64,000 bases of DNA. Origin: Branchiibius sp. NY16-3462-2. Lineage in GTDB: Bacteria > Actinomycetota > Actinomycetes > Actinomycetales > Dermatophilaceae. Of the stretch, positions 44,541 to 53,109 are shown piece after piece; within the stretch, counting starts at the first letter, position 1, and each line of letters begins with the position of its first letter. Both the position numbers and the translations under genes were made by a program. The notes below the pieces were generated by a model, which had not been told where the DNA came from, ran no database searches, and worked only from the letters and a program-made list of their open reading frames with translations. The stretch is from contig NZ_LVCF01000025.1 in assembly GCF_001594145.1 (NCBI RefSeq), forward strand, positions 248,001-312,000, given 5' to 3'.

Positions 44541-45290
44541 GTGCATCCGATCCGCACCATCAACGCGATGATGGCCGACGGGGGTCGCTACGCCAGCACC
44601 ATCGCGATGCGCGGCCTGGGCACCATGATGGCGCTGGACGTCGCGGTCCCGCTGGTCGCCTACTACCTGGCCCGGCTGGCGCACATCGGGATGACGCCCT
44701 CCCTGTTCATCGCCACGATCGCGGCCGGGATCCGGATGCTCTGGCTGATCCGCAAGAACGGCGAACTCGACGGCTTCTCGGTCTTCATGCTGGTGATCTT
44801 CGCCGGTGGTCTGGCGCTGTCGGTGGTCACCGGCGACCCCCGGTTCATGCTGGCCAAAGGCGCCGCCGCGACCATCGTCGGTGGCCTGGTCATGATCGCG
44901 TCGGCTGCCGTCAAACGCCCGATCACCTTCATGGTCGGCAAGCGCCTGGCCGGCAAGGACCCCCAGGCGCGCGGTGAGCTCGAGCGGGGCTGGGCCGAGT
45001 GCCGCAACTTCCGCATCGGGTTCTACGTGATGGCCTGCGTCTGGGGTGTCGGTCTCATCCTGGAGTCGATCGTGCGGCTGTGGCTGATCTACACCGTGAA
45101 TCTGGACGTTGCCGTCGCCAGTACGACGGCCATCACCGTGGCGACCTTCCTGATCCTGGTCGCGTGGCAGATCTGGTTCGTCCAGCGCTCGCGCACGCTG
45201 GCCAAGCGCGCCGGCTTCCTGACCAACGACAACGTCCTGCGGCTGGACGCCCCGGAGGCCGCGACGGCCGAAGCGGCCTTCCTGGAGTGA
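44541..45290 (+). CDS. VC0807-family membrane protein
   Basis: A 249-residue protein with six or so membrane segments. VPLVAYYLARLAHIGMTPSL, IRMLWLIRKNGELDGFSVFM and LALSVVTGDPRFMLAKGA match the pattern of VC0807-type proteins, a common but uncharacterised actinobacterial family, with the Thr-Gly-Asp-Pro-Arg loop well kept. GTG 44541 has AAGGAG at the right distance. It is followed 102 bases later by the PPK2 gene on the same strand; a link between them is not evident. Confidence 0.75.
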   Translation: MHPIRTINAMMADGGRYASTIAMRGLGTMMALDVAVPLVAYYLARLAHIGMTPSLFIATIAAGIRMLWLIRKNGELDGFSVFMLVIFAGGLALSVVTGDPRFMLAKGAAATIVGGLVMIASAAVKRPITFMVGKRLAGKDPQARGELERGWAECRNFRIGFYVMACVWGVGLILESIVRLWLIYTVNLDVAVASTTAITVATFLILVAWQIWFVQRSRTLAKRAGFLTNDNVLRLDAPEAATAEAAFLE

Positions 45291-45392
45291 CGATCACGAC
45301 GCCGGCAGTTCCCCTGGGCGACACCTCGCGCGACGCGCGGAAGCGGTAGTTTCACGTCGTACCGCAATTTGTTACCTGCCGGAGGTTGTCCC

Positions 45393-46301
45393 GTGGCCAA
45401 GTCCAAAGCCGACAAGAAGACTGAAGTGCTCCAGCCGGAGGTGGGCACCCTTCTGACTCCGCTCGGTGGAGTGGACGAGACCGCCACCTGGACGCACAAC
45501 TACCCCTACGACACCAAGATGTCGCGGCGGGAGTACGAGCGCCTGAAGAAGGGCCTGCAGATCGAGCTGCTGAAGATGCAGGCCTGGGTCAAGGAGTCCG
45601 GGGAGAAGGTCGTCCTGCTCTTCGAGGGTCGCGACGCGGCCGGCAAGGGTGGCTCGATCAAGCGCTTCACCGAGCACCTCAACCCCCGTGGTGCGCGGGT
45701 CGTGGCCCTGGAGAAGCCCACTGACCGGGAAATGTCCCAGTGGTATTTCCAGCGTTACGTCGAGCATCTGCCGACCGCCGGGGAGATCGTCTTCTTCGAC
45801 CGCTCCTGGTACAACCGGGCCGGCGTCGAGCGCGTGATGGGTTACTGCACGGATGCGCAGTACGACGAGTTCATGCGGTCGGCGCCCGGGTTCGAGCAGA
45901 TGCTGGTCAACTCCGGCACCCGGTTGATGAAATTCTGGTTCTCCGTCGGGCAACAGGAGCAGATCACTCGCTTCGAGCGCCGCCGCACCGATCCGCTGAA
46001 GCAGTGGAAGCTGTCACCGACCGACCTGGCCAGCCTCGACAAGTGGGACGCCTACACCGAGGCGAAGGAAGCCATGTTCGCCGCCACCGACACCCCCTGG
46101 GCGCCCTGGACGGTCGTGAAATCCAACGACAAGAAGCGCGGCCGCATCGAGGCCATGCGCTTCGTGTTGTCGCGGCTGCCCTACCCGGCGAAGGACCCCC
46201 TGGTCGTCGGTGCCCCCGACCCGCTGATCGTCGGCTCCGGCAAGCAGATCCTGGACGAGGGCGAGGCCGGTTTCCAGGGCGGCTACCGCGCGGGGCGCTG
46301 A
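45393..46301 (+). CDS. ppk2: Polyphosphate kinase 2
   Basis: A 302-residue single-domain PPK2. Walker A is EGRDAAGKGG (79-88), the lid/substrate block is RFTEHLNPRGARVVALEKPT, and Walker B is VFFDRSWYNRAGVERVMGYC (from about 138). The enzyme moves phosphate between polyphosphate and nucleotides (ADP/GDP or NMP depending on class) and so buffers energy. The sequence with SQWYFQRYVEHLPTAGE fits class I, which prefers nucleoside diphosphates. GTG 45393 has GGAGG six bases upstream. It converges directly on the pyridoxal kinase gene. Confidence 0.94.
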   Translation: MAKSKADKKTEVLQPEVGTLLTPLGGVDETATWTHNYPYDTKMSRREYERLKKGLQIELLKMQAWVKESGEKVVLLFEGRDAAGKGGSIKRFTEHLNPRGARVVALEKPTDREMSQWYFQRYVEHLPTAGEIVFFDRSWYNRAGVERVMGYCTDAQYDEFMRSAPGFEQMLVNSGTRLMKFWFSVGQQEQITRFERRRTDPLKQWKLSPTDLASLDKWDAYTEAKEAMFAATDTPWAPWTVVKSNDKKRGRIEAMRFVLSRLPYPAKDPLVVGAPDPLIVGSGKQILDEGEAGFQGGYRAGR

Positions 46302-46302
46302 C

Positions 46303-47151
46303 TCAACGCAGCCGGACTGCCTCGAATTGCCCACTGGGGTGGGCGATTCCGTCCTGCGCCGCGATCAACGCGATCTCCCGCGAACCAGCCTCGTGGGTGG
46401 TCGCCATGATCGTGAACACTGAGTCGGCGGTCTCGGCGAGTGCCGTGGCCGGGTCCTGGCTCAAGACGTGGGCCAGGAAGATCGCTGCCGTCGCGTCCCC
46501 GGCGCCGGAGACGTACATCGGCAGTAGCGGGGTGGTCACCAGCCATGCGCCCGCATCGGTGGCCAGCACCATCTGGACCGAGTCGGCCGGCGTCTCGTCG
46601 GTCTGCACCGAGGTGACCAGTACCGTTTTCGGACCCCTTGCCCGTACGCCGTCCACGGCCGTGAGCAGCTCATCGACCGTGGCGATGGGGCCGCCTGTGA
46701 GGTACTCCAACTCGAACTGGTTCGGGGTCAGAATGTCAGCGACGGGAACCACGCGGTCCCGCATGAACTCCGGAATCCCCTCCCGCACGAAGAAACCCCG
46801 CCCGACGTCACCCATCACCGGGTCGGCGCAATAGACCGCCGCGGGGTTGGCTGCCTTCACGCGAGCAACCGCGTCCAGGATGACCTCGCCGATCTCGGCG
46901 TCGCCCATGTAGCCCGACAGCACCGCGTCGCACTGCGGCAGCACGCCCCGCTCCTCGATACCCAGGACGACGTCGGCGACCGTTTCCGGGCTGAAGACCG
47001 GTCCGCGCCACTGGCCGTATCCGGTGTGGTTGGAAAAATGCACGGTGTAGACCGGCCACACCTCATGGCCGAGGCGCTGAAGAGGAAAGACTGCGGAGGA
47101 GTTGCCGGCGTGCCCGTAGGCGACGGAGCTTTGGATCGACAGGACCTTCAC
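46303..47151 (-). CDS. pdxY: Pyridoxal kinase
   Basis: A 282-residue PfkB-like kinase: MKVLSIQSSVAYGHAGNSSA at the start, YTVHFSNHTGYGQWRG, CDPVMGD, ILTPNQFELEYLTGG and the catalytic VSGAGDATAAIFLA with its aspartate. These are all marks of PdxY, which phosphorylates pyridoxal to PLP in the salvage of vitamin B6. The gene is divergent from a TetR regulator, 72 bases away, with a perfect inverted repeat at the regulator's start. Whether pdxY itself is controlled from that site is open. Confidence 0.93.
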   Translation of the reverse strand: MKVLSIQSSVAYGHAGNSSAVFPLQRLGHEVWPVYTVHFSNHTGYGQWRGPVFSPETVADVVLGIEERGVLPQCDAVLSGYMGDAEIGEVILDAVARVKAANPAAVYCADPVMGDVGRGFFVREGIPEFMRDRVVPVADILTPNQFELEYLTGGPIATVDELLTAVDGVRARGPKTVLVTSVQTDETPADSVQMVLATDAGAWLVTTPLLPMYVSGAGDATAAIFLAHVLSQDPATALAETADSVFTIMATTHEAGSREIALIAAQDGIAHPSGQFEAVRLR

Positions 47152-47201
47152 GATCGATCAGCCTAACCACGCAATTGCGATCAACCGGTGGACAGGCGCA
47201 C

Positions 47202-47224
47202 TTCCGTTACATACCGTAACGGAA
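47202..47224. promoter_or_regulatory. Perfect operator overlapping a TetR start codon
   Basis: TTCCGTTAC (47202-47210) and GTAACGGAA (47216-47224) are perfect 9-base arms with a 5-base spacer. The last base is the A of the ATG of the TetR gene. Bound repressor would block both transcription and any leaderless start, a tight autoregulatory arrangement. Confidence 0.7.
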
Positions 47225-47832
47225 TGAAGGCCAAGCAGATCCCCGCGATGGGCCGGCCGCAGGACGAAGGGCTCACCCACCGCATCCTGGAGGCGACCGT
47301 CGAACTGGTCCTCGAGGGAGGGTACGCCGGGCTCAACATGGAGGCCGTCGCACGTCTGGCCGGCTGCGGGCGACCGGCCATCTACCGCCGGTTCTCGGGC
47401 AAGGACGAACTGGTGGCCGCTGCGGCCGCAACGGTACTTCGGCTCGGCCCGCTACCCGACCACGGCAACCTCGAGGACGACCTGCTCGACCATGTTCTCT
47501 TCAACCGGGACCACCAGAACCAACCCCGACTGATCCGCGAAGGCATCATCCGGGGGCTTCCCGCCATCTTCGAACCGGGCGTCTTCACCCTGTTGTGGGA
47601 CACGTTGCTCAGCAAGCGCCGGGACCAGGGGGTCGAGATCATCGAGCGGGGGATCCACCGTAGTGAGATCGACGCTCGCGTCGACCCCGACGTCGTGCTC
47701 GACCTGCTCGCCGGACTGACCCTCTACCGGCAGTCGATCAAGCGCATCGACGTACCGCAGGAGCAGTACCGCACCGCCATCCAGGCCCTCATCGCGCACC
47801 CGCCCCTGAAGGTAACGGCCGCAGCTACTTGA
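47224..47832 (+). CDS. TetR-family repressor
   Basis: A 202-residue TetR protein. The DNA-binding half spans about residues 14-62: THRILEATVELVLEGGYAGL, then NMEAVARLAGCGRPAIYRRF followed by SGKDELV. The C-terminal half (QPRLIREGIIRGLPAIFEPG, DPDVVLDLLAGLTLYR) is like the TetR_C_11/C_16 groups. The start codon lies at the edge of a perfect inverted repeat, which indicates strong self-control. Its end overlaps the converging ABC-2 permease gene by eight bases. Its other targets, perhaps pdxY, are not certain. Confidence 0.9.
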   Translation: MKAKQIPAMGRPQDEGLTHRILEATVELVLEGGYAGLNMEAVARLAGCGRPAIYRRFSGKDELVAAAAATVLRLGPLPDHGNLEDDLLDHVLFNRDHQNQPRLIREGIIRGLPAIFEPGVFTLLWDTLLSKRRDQGVEIIERGIHRSEIDARVDPDVVLDLLAGLTLYRQSIKRIDVPQEQYRTAIQALIAHPPLKVTAAAT

Positions 47833-48616
47833 CCTCGCGGTGCAGCACCCGCCACACGCCGATCGCCATCGGTACCCCGACCCAGACGGCGGCTCCCGTC
47901 GCCAGGTGCGCCCAGTCCGACCCGTGCATGTCGCCGTCCAACAGCGGGCCGGTGACCCGGTTCAGGTCCAACCAGACCGCGGCCTTGTCCAGCCAGCTCG
48001 CCAGCGACGAGGCAGCCGTCCAGATCGTCGGCAGGACGAAGGTGGCCACGATGGCCAGCGGCGTGTTCAGGAAGGCAAAACCGAACGCCAGCCCCTGCAG
48101 GACGAAGATCAGCAGGCCGACGATCACGCCCACCAGCAGACCCAGACTGCCGTCCCAGCCACCGTCGGCGCCGCGGACGCCGCTGGCGATGAGTTGAGCC
48201 AGGGCCGATGCGGCGATCGCCACCGCGATGACGATCAGCCCGAGCACGATGGCGGCGGCGATCTTGGCGACGATCACCCGACCGCGTCGCGGCTCTAGGG
48301 TGAAGGTGACCAGCCCGGTGCGCTGCGACCACTCGGCCGTGCCGGCCATCACTCCGATGACCGGCATGATGACGCCCAGCACCAGCGTGTTCAGGCCGAG
48401 GAACCCCTTGAAGGTCATCTCCTCCGGATGGCCGAAGATCAGTAGACCGCCGGTGATCACCAGGACCAGCGCGCCCATGGCGATCAACATCCAGCGACCC
48501 GCGCGGGTGTCGACCATCTTGCGTAGTTCGACCCTGATCAGCCGGCTCATCGGGGTCCGGTGCCCGCCGAGGTCGGCCGTGGCGATGGGCGGGGTGGTCG
48601 GTGTCTCGATCGTCAT
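47825..48616 (-). CDS. ABC-2 type transporter permease
   Basis: A 263-residue membrane subunit with six expected segments: RLIRVELRKMVDTRAGRWML before the first, then WMLIAMGALVLVITGGLL, LNTLVLGVIMPVIGVMAG and others. The EWSQRTGLVTFTLEPRRGRV loop after segment 2 is the hallmark of ABC-2 permeases of small exporters. It overlaps its ATPase gene by ATGA (48613-48616). With the ATPase it should form an exporter; the adjacent two-component system suggests response to envelope stress or an antibiotic. Confidence 0.88.
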   Translation of the reverse strand: MTIETPTTPPIATADLGGHRTPMSRLIRVELRKMVDTRAGRWMLIAMGALVLVITGGLLIFGHPEEMTFKGFLGLNTLVLGVIMPVIGVMAGTAEWSQRTGLVTFTLEPRRGRVIVAKIAAAIVLGLIVIAVAIAASALAQLIASGVRGADGGWDGSLGLLVGVIVGLLIFVLQGLAFGFAFLNTPLAIVATFVLPTIWTAASSLASWLDKAAVWLDLNRVTGPLLDGDMHGSDWAHLATGAAVWVGVPMAIGVWRVLHREVK

Positions 48617-49509
48617 GGCGTTGCGCCTTCCCGGGCGTGGTCTGCTGTCAGTTGCAAGAACATCTCTTCCAGTCCGTCGCTGCCTGCCGCTCTCAATTCG
48701 GTGAGTACGACGCCCGCCGCCAGAGCGGCGCGTCCCACCTCCTGCGTGCTGGCAGCGGTGTGCACTGCGTCGCGGTCGGGGTTAGCTTCGAATCCGGCTG
48801 CCACCAAAGCGTTCGCGAGCGCGGGTGCGTCCAGGGACCGGGCGATCGATCCGCGGTTGCCGAGCAGTTCAGCCTTGCTGCCCTGCGCCACGATCCGCCC
48901 GTGGCCGATCATCACCAACTCGTCGGCGACGATCTCCACTTCGTGCAACAGGTGGGAGGACAACAGCACGGTGCCGCCCCGGTCGGCGAAATCGCGCAGC
49001 AGGGTGCGCATCCAGTGGATCCCTTGTGGGTCAAGGCCATTGGCTGGTTCATCGAGGATCAGCACCTGTGGATCGCCGAGCAGTGCTCCGGCCAGACCGA
49101 GTCGTTGCCGCATGCCCAGGGAGTAGTTGCGCACCCGGCGGTCGGCTTCCTTCTCACTCAGGCCGACCCGGGCCAGCGCGGCAGGGACGGCGTCCTTGCC
49201 CAGGCCCAACTGCATCGCGACGAGCCGCAGGACTTCACCACCGGTGCGGCCGACGTGCTGGGCAGACGCGTCGAGCATGACCCCGACGTGTCGACCCGGG
49301 TTGGGGATGTCGCGGTACTCCCGGCCCAGCACCAACGCCCGGCCACTGGTGGGAGGGGTCAAAGCGGTCATCATCCGCATCGCCGTCGACTTGCCCGCAC
49401 CGTTGGGTCCGAGGAAACCGGTGACGGCTCCAGCCCGGGCCACGAACGACACGTCGTCGACGGCGGTCATCGAGCCGTACCGCTTGGTGAGGTTTTCCGT
49501 GACGATCAT
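48613..49509 (-). CDS. ABC-2 transporter ATP-binding subunit
   Basis: A 298-residue DrrA/CcmA-type ATPase with Walker A GPNGAGKST (near residue 34), the family's variant signature YSLGMRQRLGLAGAL, Walker B VLILDEPANGLDPQG and switch histidine in LLSSHLLHEVE. About 80 residues after the ABC domain form the C-terminal extension common to DrrA-like proteins. It powers the ABC-2 permease encoded right after it. It is divergent from the histidine kinase gene, 126 bases away. Confidence 0.92.
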   Translation of the reverse strand: MIVTENLTKRYGSMTAVDDVSFVARAGAVTGFLGPNGAGKSTAMRMMTALTPPTSGRALVLGREYRDIPNPGRHVGVMLDASAQHVGRTGGEVLRLVAMQLGLGKDAVPAALARVGLSEKEADRRVRNYSLGMRQRLGLAGALLGDPQVLILDEPANGLDPQGIHWMRTLLRDFADRGGTVLLSSHLLHEVEIVADELVMIGHGRIVAQGSKAELLGNRGSIARSLDAPALANALVAAGFEANPDRDAVHTAASTQEVGRAALAAGVVLTELRAAGSDGLEEMFLQLTADHAREGATP

Positions 49510-49635
49510 GACCGCAACCCTGCCCGAGCCTCAGGTGCGCACACATCACCCAGGTGGCTATCGGCGTACCGACTTTGGTCTATGCCTGGCTGCGACGGGC
49601 TGCCATCGGTCACCCGGCCCCCTAACCTGGCGGAC

Positions 49636-50799
49636 ATGTCACCGCAGCCGACCCGCACCCCCTGGGGCATCGCCTGGCGGTTCCTGCTGGCGGCGGCCAT
49701 CGGCGCGCTGTCCTGGGTGGCGCTCTTCCCCCAGGAGCACGCGTCCGACCTGGTCAACCTGTGGTTGATGATCGGCGACCCGGTGGTCGGCATCCTGTGC
49801 CTGGTCGGGGCGCTGCGGTGGGTGCGTCGCTACCCGGTCGCAGTCGGCCTGCTCACCGCGGCGGCGGCCTGCGTCGCCCCGGTGGCTGGCGGCGCCGCGG
49901 CGTACGCCCTGGGTTCGGTATCCACCCGCAGACAGTGGAGGGAAATCGCCGTTGTCGGCGTCGCCAACGTGTTGTCGGGGATCGTCGCCAGCTGGATCTA
50001 CCCGCGCAGCGATGACAGCTCACCGTGGTGGTCGGAACTGCTGATCGGGGTCCTCGTCACGGCAGTAGTGATCGCGGTCGGCGTCGCGGTCGGGCAGCGA
50101 CGGCAGCTGGTCGCCAACCTGCGCGAGCAAGTCGCGGCGGCGCAGCGCGAGCAGGCAGTGCGTGAAGACGCGGCGCGGGCGACCGAGCGCACCCGGATCG
50201 CCCGCGAGATGCACGACGTCCTGGCGCACCGCATCTCCCTGGTCGCCATGCACGCCGGGGCCCTCGCCTACCGCCCGGACCTGACGGCGACCGAACGCAC
50301 TACGGCGGCCCGCACCGTGGAGGAGAACGCGCACCTGGCGCTGCAGGAGTTGCGCGATGTTCTCGGGGTCCTGCGGGATCCGACCACCGGTGTCGAGTCA
50401 CCTGAGAGTCCCCAGCCACTCATCGGCGACATCCAGGCGTTGGTGGAGGAGAGCCGGGCGGCCGGCGTACGGGTCGACCTCGAGCAACGCGTGAGCGGCG
50501 AGCCGTCGGCGACAATCTCGCGCACGGCGTACCGGGTGCTGCAGGAAGGCCTCACGAACGCACGCAAGCACGCTCCGAACACGGCGGTCCGGGTGCTCGT
50601 GGACGGTGCCCCGGAGGACGGGGTCAGTATCGTGGTCACGAACCCACTTCCATTGTCTCGCAACGATTCTCAGCTACCCGGTGCCGGGATGGGGCTGCTC
50701 GGAGTCAGCGAACGCGTCACCCGGGTCGGCGGGACAGCCAGCCACGGCCCGGAACGTGACGGCTTCCGGCTGGCCGTGTGGTTACCGTGGTCGACGTGA
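49636..50799 (+). CDS. Sensor histidine kinase, NarL/DesK type
   Basis: A 387-residue kinase. Five or six membrane segments occupy residues 12-155, with no large outside domain, so it likely senses something within the membrane. The dimerisation domain has RTRIAREMHDVLAHRISLVA with phospho-acceptor His193, typical of HisKA_3 kinases. The ATPase part has ISRTAYRVLQEGLTNARKHA and the short G-box GAGMGLLGVSERV. It is the partner of the response regulator whose start overlaps its stop (GTGA at 50796-50799). Divergent from an ABC exporter, which may be its target. Confidence 0.92.
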   Translation: MSPQPTRTPWGIAWRFLLAAAIGALSWVALFPQEHASDLVNLWLMIGDPVVGILCLVGALRWVRRYPVAVGLLTAAAACVAPVAGGAAAYALGSVSTRRQWREIAVVGVANVLSGIVASWIYPRSDDSSPWWSELLIGVLVTAVVIAVGVAVGQRRQLVANLREQVAAAQREQAVREDAARATERTRIAREMHDVLAHRISLVAMHAGALAYRPDLTATERTTAARTVEENAHLALQELRDVLGVLRDPTTGVESPESPQPLIGDIQALVEESRAAGVRVDLEQRVSGEPSATISRTAYRVLQEGLTNARKHAPNTAVRVLVDGAPEDGVSIVVTNPLPLSRNDSQLPGAGMGLLGVSERVTRVGGTASHGPERDGFRLAVWLPWST

Positions 50800-51425
50800 C
50801 CCCGCCCGTGCGCATCGTGCTCGTCGACGACGACCCGATGGTGCGTACGGCGCTCGGCATGATCCTCGGCGGGGACCCTTCGCTGCGGGTCGTCGGAGAG
50901 GCCGCGGACGGGCAGGAGGCGTTGGAGGTCGTCGCGGCACTCCGTCCGGATGTCGTGTTGATGGACATCCGGATGCCGCGACTGGACGGGTTGGCTGCGA
51001 CCCAGGAGTTGCTGCGTGGTGAGCGACCGCCGCGGGTGATCGTGCTGACGACCTTCGACACCGACGACATGGTGGTGCGGGCATTGCAGCTCGGTGCGGC
51101 CGGCTTCCTGCTCAAGGACACCCCACCGGCACGGTTGGTTGAGGCCGTGCGCTCGGTGGCAGCGGGTGCTTCGACGCTGTCGCCGCAGGTCACTGCTGCA
51201 TTGGTTGCGTCGGTAAGCAGCGCCGGGACAACCAATCCCGCGCTGCGTGACCTGTCCGAGCGGGAGCGCGAGGTCGCGGAGGCGATCGCGCGCGGCCTGT
51301 CCAACGCTGAGATCGCCGCAGAGCTCTACATGTCGTTGGCGACGGTCAAAGCGCACGTCGGTCGCATCCTGAGCAAACTCGGCGTGGACAACCGGGTGCA
51401 GATCGCCCTGGCCGTCCGCGGCTAG
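50796..51425 (+). CDS. LuxR/NarL-family response regulator
   Basis: A 209-residue regulator. The receiver domain has the acid pair in VRIVLVDDDPMVRTAL, the phospho-acceptor Asp57 in VVLMDIRMPRLDG, and the conserved Lys in GFLLKDTPP. The LuxR-type DNA-binding domain at the end reads LSEREREVAEAIARGLSNAE, then IAAELYMSLATVKAHVGRIL. GTG 50796 overlaps the kinase stop and is preferred over GTG 50778. The pair probably adjusts the nearby ABC-2 exporter. Confidence 0.93.
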   Translation: MTPPVRIVLVDDDPMVRTALGMILGGDPSLRVVGEAADGQEALEVVAALRPDVVLMDIRMPRLDGLAATQELLRGERPPRVIVLTTFDTDDMVVRALQLGAAGFLLKDTPPARLVEAVRSVAAGASTLSPQVTAALVASVSSAGTTNPALRDLSEREREVAEAIARGLSNAEIAAELYMSLATVKAHVGRILSKLGVDNRVQIALAVRG

Positions 51426-51902
51426 CTACTCGGGCAGTCTGCCGACGGTGACCCAACCGGCAGCGTGCGAGGTCTGCTCCAGGTCGGGCAATGTGAGTTC
51501 GATGGCGGAATCCGGGCTGCCGGCGGCGGGGAACACCGTCTCGAACCGTTGCAGCGAAGTGTCCAGCCACACGGTCGCGCCGGGCGGATTCGCGAAGGGA
51601 CACACGCCGCCGACCGGGTGCCCGGTCAACGCCAAGACAACCTCCGGTTTGAGCATGCTGGCCTTGCGACCGAAGCGGGTCTTGAAGAGGGTGTTGTCGC
51701 TGCGGACATCGCCGGCCATGACGATGAGTTCGCAGGTGTCGTCGGTATCGCCTTTGTAGGCAAGGGTTTTCGCGATCCGGGCAGGCTCGACGCCGAACGC
51801 AGCGGCCGCCTGGTCGACGGTGTGGCTGGACCCGGGGGTGACGAGCAGTTCGTGCTCGCGGCCCAGGGTGGCGAAGTAGTCACGGACGGTCTCGAGCGAC
51901 AT
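51426..51902 (-). CDS. ybaK: YbaK/EbsC-type aminoacyl-tRNA deacylase
   Basis: A 158-residue single-domain protein with the YbaK order: HTVDQAAAAFGVEPARIAKT with the catalytic lysine (IAKTLAYK), LIVMAGDVRSD, then HPVGGVCPFANPPGATVWLD. The Gly-Gly-x-Cys-Pro-Phe loop is characteristic. Such enzymes clear mischarged tRNAs, for example Cys-tRNA(Pro) or Ala-tRNA(Pro). ATG 51902 is the usual family start. It converges on the response regulator gene with no gap. Confidence 0.9.
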   Translation of the reverse strand: MSLETVRDYFATLGREHELLVTPGSSHTVDQAAAAFGVEPARIAKTLAYKGDTDDTCELIVMAGDVRSDNTLFKTRFGRKASMLKPEVVLALTGHPVGGVCPFANPPGATVWLDTSLQRFETVFPAAGSPDSAIELTLPDLEQTSHAAGWVTVGRLPE

Positions 51903-51938
51903 GGGGCAACGGTAGCCACGCCCCACTACCGGCTGTGT

Positions 51939-51981
51939 GACGGGTCGGCCCACGAGATGCGATCTCGTGGGCCGACCCGTC
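51939..51981 (-). terminator. Perfect 20-pair hairpin
   Basis: Arms 51939-51958 and 51962-51981 are perfectly complementary over 20 pairs with a 3-base loop GCG. It lies 21 bases after the stop of the DUF1269 gene and 37 bases before the start of ybaK, so it should end the DUF1269 message before ybaK. No T-run follows. Confidence 0.8.
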
Positions 51982-52001
51982 CCGAACCCGGAAGGACTTG
52001 C

Positions 52002-52601
52002 TCAGTTGTGGTGCAGCTTCGCCTTGAGGTTGGAGATCTTCTCGTCGCGCTTGGCCTTGCGCTCGGCCTTGTGCGCTTCGTGCAACTTCTCCTCGGCGGC
52101 AGCCGCGGCGGCGTCGGCGGCCTCGTCGGCGTTGGCGATCTCGTCCAATACGTCGTCCTCGGAGCGGCGCAGCAGCGTGGCGCCGTTCTGGCTGGCGAAC
52201 GTGTCCAGCGTGTCATCAGAGGTCTCCTCGACCTCAGCCACGATGGCCGTGCGCCCGGGCGGCAGGGCCTTGCCGGCAGAAGCGACGACGCTGTCGGATG
52301 CGTCGCCGCGGTCCACGTCGGCCAGCGAACCGATCAGACCGCCGGTAGCGCCACCGAGCAGAACCCCGAGCGGACCACCGAGAATGCCGAGCAGCAGACC
52401 AATGGTGCTACCGCCGAGAGCACCGATCCCGATCACGTTGTCCTGGCCGTCGGTGACCTTCAGCTGTCCGTCGGTGCCGCGTTCCACCACTGCGGAGCTG
52501 TTGATCCGGATCGTCCCGGCGTCGAGATCCTTGAACTTGCTGAACGCCTCGTACGCCTTGCTCGAGTCGTCCCAGCTGATCAGCACGATGTTCTTAGTCA
52601 T
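52002..52601 (-). CDS. DUF1269 family protein
   Basis: A 199-residue protein beginning MTKNIVLISWDDSSKAYEAF, with the glycine-rich membrane-like hairpin GALGGSTIGLLLGILGGPLG then VLLGGATGGLIGS in the middle and TAIVAEVEETSDDTLDTF in the second half, all typical of DUF1269. The last 45 residues are a highly charged helix rich in Ala, Glu and Lys. The family is thought to be membrane associated; its role is unknown. AAAGGAG lies seven bases before the ATG. Confidence 0.85.
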   Translation of the reverse strand: MTKNIVLISWDDSSKAYEAFSKFKDLDAGTIRINSSAVVERGTDGQLKVTDGQDNVIGIGALGGSTIGLLLGILGGPLGVLLGGATGGLIGSLADVDRGDASDSVVASAGKALPPGRTAIVAEVEETSDDTLDTFASQNGATLLRRSEDDVLDEIANADEAADAAAAAAEEKLHEAHKAERKAKRDEKISNLKAKLHHN

Positions 52602-52798
52602 CCTGAACTCCTTTGTCGCATAGGTGTTTTCGATGTCGCGGAGCAGCTGCCATTGATCATCGCGATTGCTCCGACCAGTTGCGACGCTACCCACGCACGG
52701 CTCATTGGCCGCCCCCCTCAAGGGTGTACCGAAAGCGGCCCGGAACTCGTCGGGGACGCAGGTGGAACACGAGGCCTGCGGACAGCGACAATGGCGTC

Positions 52799-53107
52799 AT
52801 GACGGATATCACTGTGGCCCAGGTTCCCGACGACGCGGTCATCCTCGACGTGCGCGAGCAGGACGAATGGGACGCCGGACACGCACCGAACGCCGTACAC
52901 ATCCCGTTGTCCGAGCTGCCCACCCGCATCGCCGAACTTCCCGAGGTCGACGAGCTGCCCGTGGTGTGCCGCCGCGGCGGCCGCTCGGCCCAGGCCGTTG
53001 CCTGGTTGGAGCAGCAAGGCTTCGACGTGGTCAACGTCGAAGGCGGCATGAGTGCGTGGGAGTCGGCCGGCAAGCAACTGGACCGCGACGGCGCCACGAT
53101 CATCTGA
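52799..53107 (+). CDS. Rhodanese-like domain protein
   Basis: A 102-residue single rhodanese domain: ILDVREQDEWDAGHAPNAVH, then IPLSELPTRI, and the active loop VVCRRGGRSAQAV with Cys57, followed by GFDVVNVEGGMSAW. It can carry sulfur as a persulfide in the cytosol; partner unknown. It sits two bases upstream of the DUF1345 gene on the same strand, so the two are probably co-transcribed. Confidence 0.92.
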   Translation: MTDITVAQVPDDAVILDVREQDEWDAGHAPNAVHIPLSELPTRIAELPEVDELPVVCRRGGRSAQAVAWLEQQGFDVVNVEGGMSAWESAGKQLDRDGATII

Positions 53108-53109
53108 CC

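Noticed and set aside
48601..49635. Extension of the histidine kinase gene upstream in the same frame
   Set aside because: It covers the real ABC ATPase gene on the other strand and lacks kinase or sensor motifs.
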